NCBI GenBank assembly: GCA_024680755.1
Contig: JAILBT010000114.1
Span: 1 to 49,541 of the forward strand
Direction: 5' to 3'
DNA length: 49,541 bases
Source of the DNA: Prevotella sp.
GTDB taxonomy: Bacteria > Bacteroidota > Bacteroidia > Bacteroidales > Bacteroidaceae
Within the stretch, counting starts at the first letter, position 1. The number at the start of each line of letters is the position of its first letter. Below the pieces are notes generated by a model. The model saw only the letters and a program-made list of their open reading frames with translations. It was not told where the DNA came from and searched no databases. Of the stretch, positions 1 to 5,547 are shown piece by piece. Made by a program: the position numbers and the translations under genes.

Positions 1-2
1 TT

Positions 3-132
3 ACTAACGATGAAGCACAACGCAGATTAAAAGGGCCTAAAGATACAAAGGTACAGATCGGTGTCGTAAGATATGGTACCAAGGAAGTCAAGAACTTTAC
101 GGTTACTAGAGGAGAAATACCACAAAAAAGCA
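3..132 (+). pseudogene. Fragment of an S41-type protease PDZ domain (second half)
   Basis: The open frame from base 3 reads TNDEAQRRLKGPKDTKVQIG and continues through VVRYGTKEVKNFTVTRGEIP. This is the layout of the second half of a PDZ domain in CtpA-like S41 processing proteases: an 'EAQRRLKGPKDTKV' helix, then a strand ending in a 'TRGEI' motif. The frame enters the 56-bp inverted repeat at 133, where it becomes antisense to the PDZ first half, and it stops soon after the repeat. No catalytic core is present. The family call rests on the PDZ pattern alone. The order of the pieces suggests an assembly fold-back or a real rearrangement. Confidence 0.5.
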
Positions 133-247
133 TTTCTGCAGGTCCATTATGTATTACATTTTGCACGTGGATGGTATCTTCTCGAATTACAAATTCGAGA
201 AGATACCATCCACGTGCAAAATGTAATACATAATGGACCTGCAGAAA
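133..247. repeat. Perfect 56-bp inverted repeat with a 3-nt spacer
   Basis: Bases 133-188 are the exact reverse complement of 192-247, separated by ACA at 189-191. The right arm encodes, on the plus strand, part of a PDZ domain (EDTIHVQNVIHNGPAERAG), so the left arm is an antisense copy of coding sequence. This does not look like a regulatory hairpin. A perfect coding palindrome this close to the window edge is typical of a fold-back chimera in library preparation or assembly, although a genuine inverted duplication cannot be excluded. Confidence 0.95.
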
Positions 248-280
248 GAGCCGGAATATTAGCTTGGAGCGGGACTGAAA
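192..280 (+). pseudogene. Fragment of the same PDZ domain (first half)
   Basis: The plus-strand frame reads REDTIHVQNVIHNGPAERAG followed by ILAW. This is the first half of a PDZ domain: 'V..V..NGPAERAGI' is the carboxylate-binding-loop region of S41 processing proteases. It lies downstream of the second half found at 3-132, the reverse of the normal order. Near base 280 the sequence switches abruptly to an unrelated frame (SGTEIVADMLP). There is no start codon of its own. Confidence 0.5.
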
Positions 281-619
281 TTGTTGCCGACATGCTCCCT
301 GCACGACTCACCCATGCGCTTCAGGCAATAGTACATCTGAGAGAGTGAGTATGCCAATGAGTTTCTTGTCTTGCGAAATGAGATTGTTCGTCTGTACCTT
401 CGGTCTCTCGATAGTGAGACGGCATCCCAGATTCGCAATGATGCAGCCGTACTTCAATCATCACTTTCCGATTATCGCAAACGCATCATTCATGACATTC
501 AGACCAGGCAACTCAACATCGAAGCCATGACCGTATTCCTGAGTGTTGTCCAAGAGTCTCAAGAACTCCTCAGCGCCCTTCGCCATCTGATGAGAGGGGA
601 GAGTAAGATTGGAGAATGA
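281..619 (+). pseudogene. Frameshifted C-terminal fragment, possibly a phosphate transporter (PhoU-like tail)
   Basis: Two plus-strand frames read as one protein broken by a shift. TEIVADMLPARLTHALQAIV ends at a TGA at 346-348. Skipping base 346 continues as EYANEFLVLRNEIVRLYLRS and runs to a stop at 617-619. The helical segments 'RKRIIHDIQTRQLNIEAMTV' and 'VQESQELLSALRHLMRG' resemble the PhoU-like C-terminal tail of Bacteroidales inorganic-phosphate transporters. That name is tentative. The N-terminus and all membrane segments are missing, and the piece is fused to PDZ sequence at about 280. It is a degraded gene, a sequencing error plus chimera, or both. Confidence 0.4.
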
Positions 620-697
620 CCGTATAATATCAACCAAAAAAGGCAACGACATCGCCCTCTTTGGCTGCGAGTCGTTGTCTTTGCTATATGCTTTTAT

Positions 698-985
698 TCA
701 AAGACCTTTAGGCACTAAGCCCAATTGCATGGAATCGACCTTTTTGCTGATGGTATTCACAGCAGCACCGAGCACACCTTCTTCACGCTGGGTTTGGCGG
801 ATTGAAGATTCCAAATTGATGACGGCAGTCGTTGCCTTGTCAATGTCGATACTCAACTGTTTGAGTTCAGGAACACGGTTGACAATGTCCTGTTCGGCAT
901 CCGTCTCCTGAATGTTCTCTTCGACCTCGCTCCACATCTTTTCGAAATCGGGCTTGTCCTCGTTGTTTTTACTTTTTCTAATCAT
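698..985 (-). CDS. Small coiled-coil-like protein of unknown function
   Basis: This is a 95-residue protein starting MIRKSKNNEDKPDFEKMWSE. It is strongly charged. The stretch from about residue 40 to 85 (PELKQLSIDIDKATTAVINL and beyond) has the heptad-like hydrophobic spacing of a coiled coil. There is no signal peptide or membrane segment. It points away from the outer-membrane barrel gene at 1105, leaving a shared 119-bp AT-rich intergenic region. The composition resembles accessory proteins of Bacteroidales mobile elements, but I do not recognise the family and assign no function. Confidence 0.6.
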   Translation of the reverse strand: MIRKSKNNEDKPDFEKMWSEVEENIQETDAEQDIVNRVPELKQLSIDIDKATTAVINLESSIRQTQREEGVLGAAVNTISKKVDSMQLGLVPKGL

Positions 986-1104
986 AGTTATATGTGATTG
1001 TTTTAACGGTGGAAACCGCGTTTAGCTGTTTTGGGTTTGTATATAGATTAAACCTTGCTGACAATAAGTCGTCAAATCTGCAGTTAATAACATATAATTT
1101 ATAA

Positions 1105-4083
1105 ATGAAACGTTTTTTACTTCTCCTGCTGTTGCCTTTGGCAGCTCTCCAGACTGTGCTGGCCCAGCAGATTGTGAGCGGTCGTGTGGTCGAGAGCGAG
1201 ACCGGCGAGGCCGCAGTGCAGGCAACGGTCAGCCTGCTTAGGGCCGACAGTACGCTTGCGGCCAACACCGTGACAAACGTCAGCGGCGATTTCCAGCTGA
1301 AAGCTCCGGCCAACGGCCGCTACCTGTTGCGGGTGAGCTATGTTGGATATGACAATCTGGTGAAGCCGGTGGACATTGGCGGCAAGCCTGTCAAAATGGG
1401 CGTGCTGACCATTCGGCCAAGCAGCGTCATGCTGAAAGAAACACAGGTGACGGGGCACATGGCAAAGGTTACGGTCAAGGAAGACACCTTCATCTACAAC
1501 GCCGGCGCATATCGCACGCCCGAAGGTTCGGTTGTGGAAGAGCTGGTGAAAAAGCTGCCCGGCGCTGAGGTGGCGAGCGACGGGTCAATAACCATCAACG
1601 GGAAAAAAGTGCAAAAGGTGAAGATAGACGGAAAGGAGTTTATGACGGGCGACACGCAGACTGCACTGAAGAACCTGCCGACATCGATAGTGGAAAAAAT
1701 CAAGGCATACGACGAGAAAAGCGACATGTCACGAATATCTGGCATCGACGATGGCAACGAAACAACCGTGCTCGACTTCGGCCTAAAGCCAGGACAAAAC
1801 CGTGGCTTCTTTGGCAATGCCGACCTGGCATACGGCACAGAGAAAAGATATGCCGGACGCATTATGCTCGCACAGTTTAACAGCAAGCTGAGACTGATGG
1901 GAATGGGCAATGCCAACAATGTGAACGACCGAGGCTTCTCCGGCCGCGGCTTCGGAGGCGGACGGCAAGGGCTACAGGCTAACAAGATGGCAGGACTGAA
2001 CGTCAACTACGAAGAACGAGGCCTCATAAAATTGGATGGCTCCATACGATGGAATCATGGCGATGGCGACACATACACGCGTACAAACAGCGAGAACTTT
2101 GTAGCTGCCACCTTCGCGGCCAGCCGACGGCAAAACTATTCGCGCAGCAACTCATGGAACGCGCAGGCCAGGGTCGAGTGGACACCCGACACCATGACAA
2201 ACATCATGTTTCGGCCGACAGCGTCCATGTCAAGCAACGACGGCGTGGCGTGGAACACCAGTGCTACGTTCAACGACGACCCTTTCACCTACACCACCGA
2301 CCCGCTGGCGCTGGCTCTCAACCTGAGCGTGCTGACAAGAGGACAGCAGCTTGACGACAGGGCAGACTCCACGCTGCTGGTGAACTATCGTACCGGCAGC
2401 TCGCTCAGCTACGGCGACTCAAAACGACTGGGCGGCTCGCTGCAACTGAACCGAAAGCTGAACGCAACAGGACGAAACATAACACTGCGCCTGGAGGCCG
2501 ACTACGGAAGGCAGAACAGCCAGAACGTGTCAACAAGCGAGGTCCTCTTGGCGCAGCTCTACCGCACCCTGGGCAAAGACTCGACCAACGACTACAAGAC
2601 CAACCGATACAACGTCACACCCACAAAGAGCTACAACTACTCGGCACAGCTCAACTACAGCGAACCGCTCGCACGTGCCACCTACCTGCAGCTATCATAT
2701 CGCTTCCAGTATCGCTTTAACAAAAGCGAACGCTCTACATACGACTTCTCTGCTCCGCCATACACATACGACTATACCGGCTACCGGCCAGAATATCGCT
2801 ACTGGGATGGATATCTCGAACGGCTTGGGCCATTGGAAGGTTTTCGCGATCCGAACCTAAGCCGCTTCTCACAATACGAGAACTATATACACACCGCCGA
2901 CGTGACGCTGCGGCTCGTGAGGCAGAAGTGGAATTTCAACGTGGGCGTGCAGGTGGTGCCGCAGATGAGCCATTTCAGACAGGAATACAGGGGGCGTTCC
3001 ACCGACACAACGCGCGTCGTGACCAACTTCACACCCACGCTGCGCTTCCGCTACAGATGGAACCGCCAGCACCAGCTGCGCTTCGACTACCGAGGCTCTA
3101 CGTCACAGCCGTCGATGTCTGACCTGCTCGACATCTACGACGACTCTGACCCGCTAAACATCACACGGGGCAATCCGGGACTGAAGCCTTCGTTCACGCA
3201 GTCGTTCCGGCTCAACTACAACAACTACATACAGTCGCACCAGCGCTTCATCGGCGGATACCTCAACTTCCAGACCACAAGCAACTCCATCTCGCAAATG
3301 GTGACTTATAACACCGAGACCGGCGGTCGCACGTCAAGACCAGAAAACATCAGCGGCAACTGGAACAGTTCGGCCAACCTGATGTTCAACACAGCCATCG
3401 ATACTGCAGGATATTTCAACGTCAACTCTACGACGGGCTTCGGCTACAGCCATCATGTGGGCTACGTCAACCTGAACCGTGCAGCACTGGCAGAGAAGAA
3501 TTTCACCAACACTACCGACATCAACGAACGTCTGGCCGCCTCCTACCGCAACGACTGGATAGAGTTTGAGCTGGAAGGCGCCTTCACATACCAGCACTCG
3601 CGCAACCATCTTCAGCCGTCGTCAAACCTCGACACATGGCGCTTCTCTTACGGTTTCAACACAAACATCTCGTTGCCCTGGGGTATGTCGCTCTCTACCG
3701 ACCTGAAGATGAACTCGCGGCGTGGCTACAGCGACACCGCGCTCAACACCAACGAGCTGGTGTGGAACGCACAGATAGGACAGGGCTTCCTCAAGGGCAA
3801 GGCGCTTACGCTCACACTGCAGTTCTACGACATACTACAGAAGCAAAGCACACTCTCGCGCACCATCAACGCCATGCAGCGCAGCGACACAGAGTATAAT
3901 GCCATCACCTCTTACGCCATGCTCCACGTCATCTATCGCTTCAACATCTTCGGCTCAGCAAGCGCAAGGGGACAGATGCGCATGCGACCCGACGGGCCCG
4001 AGCGCGGACAGCGACAGGGTAGGGGTGGCCGTGGCGGCGGAGGCGGCAGCCGTGGCGGCGGCTTCGACGGTCCAGGCTTTTGA
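1105..4083 (+). CDS. Outer-membrane beta-barrel protein with carboxypeptidase regulatory-like domain (TonB-receptor-like)
   Basis: This 992-residue protein has a clear signal peptide (MKRFLLLLLLPLAALQTVLA). A CarboxypepD_reg-like beta-sandwich follows at about residues 22-105 (VSGRVVESETGEAAVQATVS). A plug-like segment at about 110-230 carries 'VEELVKKLPGAEVASDGSIT' and 'INGKKVQKVKIDGKEF'. The rest to about 950 has the alternating aromatic/polar strands of a large barrel. This order matches the OMP_b-brl_3 / TonB-dependent receptor-like group of Bacteroidota, which sit in the outer membrane; the substrate cannot be read from the sequence. No SusD partner is adjacent. The last 30 residues are an unusual Gly/Arg-rich tail ending in FDGPGF. 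Confidence 0.88.
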   Translation: MKRFLLLLLLPLAALQTVLAQQIVSGRVVESETGEAAVQATVSLLRADSTLAANTVTNVSGDFQLKAPANGRYLLRVSYVGYDNLVKPVDIGGKPVKMGVLTIRPSSVMLKETQVTGHMAKVTVKEDTFIYNAGAYRTPEGSVVEELVKKLPGAEVASDGSITINGKKVQKVKIDGKEFMTGDTQTALKNLPTSIVEKIKAYDEKSDMSRISGIDDGNETTVLDFGLKPGQNRGFFGNADLAYGTEKRYAGRIMLAQFNSKLRLMGMGNANNVNDRGFSGRGFGGGRQGLQANKMAGLNVNYEERGLIKLDGSIRWNHGDGDTYTRTNSENFVAATFAASRRQNYSRSNSWNAQARVEWTPDTMTNIMFRPTASMSSNDGVAWNTSATFNDDPFTYTTDPLALALNLSVLTRGQQLDDRADSTLLVNYRTGSSLSYGDSKRLGGSLQLNRKLNATGRNITLRLEADYGRQNSQNVSTSEVLLAQLYRTLGKDSTNDYKTNRYNVTPTKSYNYSAQLNYSEPLARATYLQLSYRFQYRFNKSERSTYDFSAPPYTYDYTGYRPEYRYWDGYLERLGPLEGFRDPNLSRFSQYENYIHTADVTLRLVRQKWNFNVGVQVVPQMSHFRQEYRGRSTDTTRVVTNFTPTLRFRYRWNRQHQLRFDYRGSTSQPSMSDLLDIYDDSDPLNITRGNPGLKPSFTQSFRLNYNNYIQSHQRFIGGYLNFQTTSNSISQMVTYNTETGGRTSRPENISGNWNSSANLMFNTAIDTAGYFNVNSTTGFGYSHHVGYVNLNRAALAEKNFTNTTDINERLAASYRNDWIEFELEGAFTYQHSRNHLQPSSNLDTWRFSYGFNTNISLPWGMSLSTDLKMNSRRGYSDTALNTNELVWNAQIGQGFLKGKALTLTLQFYDILQKQSTLSRTINAMQRSDTEYNAITSYAMLHVIYRFNIFGSASARGQMRMRPDGPERGQRQGRGGRGGGGGSRGGGFDGPGF

Positions 4084-4126
4084 GACGTAACTGACAGACA
4101 AAGCAATCGAATAACACAATAATAAC

Positions 4127-4627
4127 ATGACAACAATGAGCGACACCACCCTGCGACAAGCTGCACAGCAGGGCATGGACACCTTTCTTGCAGCCATCAT
4201 CGACGCTATCAAGAACGACATCGGCGGAGATCTGTCTGCACAGAACATGCAGCTGCTGAACAGCGAGCAGATAACCTTGCTGGGCTGGCAGTTGCTGCAC
4301 GACGAGGTGATGGACGGAGGCTTCATACAGCTAATACAGAACCATCTGGGACCGTTCATCTTCCACAATCCCTTAGCCAAGGCGCTCAGGCTGTGGGGAA
4401 TGAAAGACCTGTCGAAGCTGATCTATCAGGCACGCGAACTCTACGACCTCGTGGGGCAGGAGCTGGAGCGCGAACGCAGCGACGAGGAGTTTATGGCGCT
4501 GTTTGAGCAGTATCCCGAGTTTGACGACCTGGATGACAGTTTCGTGGAAAACGAAGAGCTGTGGACCGCGCAGATTGCCACATACGTCGATGAACATCTT
4601 GACCATTTCATCACGGTCAGCGGCTGA
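4127..4627 (+). CDS. DMP19-like (DUF4375-type) protein
   Basis: This 166-residue acidic, soluble protein carries the pattern GWQLLHDEVMDGGFIQLIQN, then 'GPFIFHNPLAKALRLWG', and a terminal 'YPEFDDLDDSFVENEELWTA' block. These fit the DMP19 fold, known from a Neisseria DNA-mimic protein but in most bacteria uncharacterised. The start at 4127 and an ATG nine bases later are both possible. It lies 43 bp after the barrel gene and may be co-transcribed with it. A hairpin (ACGGTCAG at 4613-4620 with CTGACCGT at 4624-4631) covers its stop codon. Confidence 0.7.
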   Translation: MTTMSDTTLRQAAQQGMDTFLAAIIDAIKNDIGGDLSAQNMQLLNSEQITLLGWQLLHDEVMDGGFIQLIQNHLGPFIFHNPLAKALRLWGMKDLSKLIYQARELYDLVGQELERERSDEEFMALFEQYPEFDDLDDSFVENEELWTAQIATYVDEHLDHFITVSG

Positions 4628-4789
4628 CCGTGGGTCAAGCCGCCGCTCTGCGGCTGCCCGATGGCAACAGTCAGCAGAACTTGCGTAGTGCCCCCTGTCG
4701 GGGGCACCGGGCTGGCACAGGGCTTGTCATTACAGCAGCAGAGGTCAAGCGCAAAGGAAGAAGAAACGACATTGGCTGATGTCAAGCGC
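4628..4789. other. Intergenic stretch with GC-rich hairpins, no gene seen
   Basis: No convincing open frame is present. Hairpins include GCCGC...GCGGC near 4639-4654 and GTGCCCC (4688-4694) with GGGGCAC (4701-4707). The ten bases GTCAAGCGCA occur twice, at 4745-4754 and 4781-4790; the second copy abuts the 3' end of the group II element. None of the hairpins has a T-run good enough to call a terminator. Confidence 0.5.
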
Positions 4790-4954
4790 AATCGAGTAGG
4801 AGGTGAACACTAATCAGAGGTGTTCACCTCTTTTCGTGTTCACTTGTCCTCTCACACCACCGTACAAGCGGTTCCGCATACGGCGGTTCCTCTTGCCGCT
4901 ATTAGGCCGCGCTCGGGACTTACACCCGTTAGATTATGCCCATGTCGGGCGAAC
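4790..4954 (-). mobile_element. Miniature group IIC intron derivative, copy 1
   Basis: Read on the minus strand, it begins GTTCGCCCGACATGGGC and continues with AACGGGTGTAAGTCCCGAG. From memory this matches the conserved 5' end of class C group II introns. About 65 nt in, it passes directly to GAACCGCCGTATGCGGAACC and CGCTTGTACGGTGGTGTGAG, the IIC domain V hairpin. A domain VI hairpin follows, with the 3' end CCTACTCGATT. Most of domain I, domains II-IV and the reverse transcriptase are absent. The 5' end lies two bases after a terminator hairpin of the same strand, as expected for IIC insertion. Copy 2 at 12027-12170 has the same deletion. Confidence 0.85.
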
Positions 4955-4956
4955 AT

Positions 4957-4988
4957 AAAAAGAACTGCGGCATCGCGTCGCAGTTCTT
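4957..4988 (-). terminator. Intrinsic terminator for the small peptide gene; IIC intron target
   Basis: On the minus strand a 10-bp stem (AAGAACTGCG with CGCAGTTCTT) and a 9-nt loop are followed by TTTAT, then the first base of the group II element at 4954. It lies 69 bp beyond the stop of the small peptide gene at 5057-5239 and is in the right orientation to end that transcript. Confidence 0.75.
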
Positions 4989-5056
4989 GGCATTGCGTTT
5001 TTACAAAAGTCTCCCCATCGCTTTCGGTTACAAACAGATGGGGAGGCACGTCTTCA

Positions 5057-5239
5057 TTATTCCCACTCATCGTCCCAGTCGCTGCCGCCGTAGCTGCGGG
5101 CGCGGGCGGAGCCGCTGCCGTCGCCGCCGTAGTTGAGGTCGGCATTGCCGCTGACGCTGGTTACGTCACTGGCGCAGATGATGCCCTGCTGCTGTAGCTT
5201 GACCACCTCTATGGTGGGCGTCGAATATGTTTTCTTCAT
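5057..5239 (-). CDS. Small Prevotella-type peptide (KKTYxTPTIEVVKL family)
   Basis: This 60-residue protein starts MKKTYSTPTIEVVKLQQQGI, then CASDVTSVSGNADLNYGG, and ends in an acidic Gly/Ser tail (YGGSDWDDEWE). Short peptides with this N-terminus and a Gly-Gly-Asp-rich C-terminus are frequent in Prevotella genomes; to my knowledge their role is unknown. It is encoded on the same strand as the C10 protease and 295 bp beyond it. A decayed relative with a similar tail lies on the other side of the protease (8476-8609). A TAATTTTG -7 box lies inside an inverted repeat just upstream, and a terminator follows. Confidence 0.75.
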   Translation of the reverse strand: MKKTYSTPTIEVVKLQQQGIICASDVTSVSGNADLNYGGDGSGSARARSYGGSDWDDEWE

Positions 5240-5257
5240 TGCTTCTTATGTTTTTGG

Positions 5258-5375
5258 GGTCGCTGCGCTCAAAATTATACAAAAATTTATTCAAAAAATT
5301 ATAAGAACTGCCGGGATGGCGTAGCCTTTGATTATTTTCTTATTCAATTTTCCTTTAATTTTGAGCGAAGCGACC
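5258..5375. repeat. 20-bp inverted repeat with outward -7 boxes (possible invertible promoter)
   Basis: Bases 5258-5277 and 5356-5375 are inverted copies matching at 19 of 20 positions. Each arm carries TAATTTTGAGCG reading outward, so each end holds a Bacteroidota -7 box. The left arm's box points at the small peptide gene, whose ATG is 19 bp away; the right arm's box points toward the module array. The 78-bp interior is AT-rich without a reading frame. Good -33 boxes at 19-21 nt spacing are not obvious, so promoter activity and inversion are both inferred. Confidence 0.6.
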
Positions 5376-5398
5376 ATGAGTTATTACTTCACTATTAC

Positions 5399-5547
5399 CT
5401 TGAACTTCGTTCGAGCTCGCTCACGCTCGATAAAGCATGAGCGAGCTCTGCTTTATTCTCACTTAATCGCGACCCTGAACTTTGTTCGAGCTCGCTCACG
5501 TTCGGAAGAACTCGAGCAAGCTCGGTTCTTCTCTCACTTAATCGCGA
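5399..5547. repeat. Two tandem 75-bp modules, each with a variable-stem hairpin
   Basis: Two units of about 75 bp follow each other. Each has GTTCGAGCTCGCTCACG, then a palindrome with core GAGCRAGCTC, then TTCTCTCACTTAATCGCGA or a close variant. The palindrome stems differ but stay paired: ATAAAGCA/TGCTTTAT at 5430-5456 and AAGAAC/GTTCTT at 5506-5530. The end of the second unit overlaps the last codons of the C10 protease (VAIK and stop), so the first unit carries a copy of that gene end. A third, diverged module lies at 8680-8730. Confidence 0.8.

Noticed and set aside
73..348. 91-codon plus-strand frame at the window start
   Set aside because: It only strings together the palindrome, the PDZ fragment and the start of the next fragment; it is a by-product of the rearrangement, not a gene.
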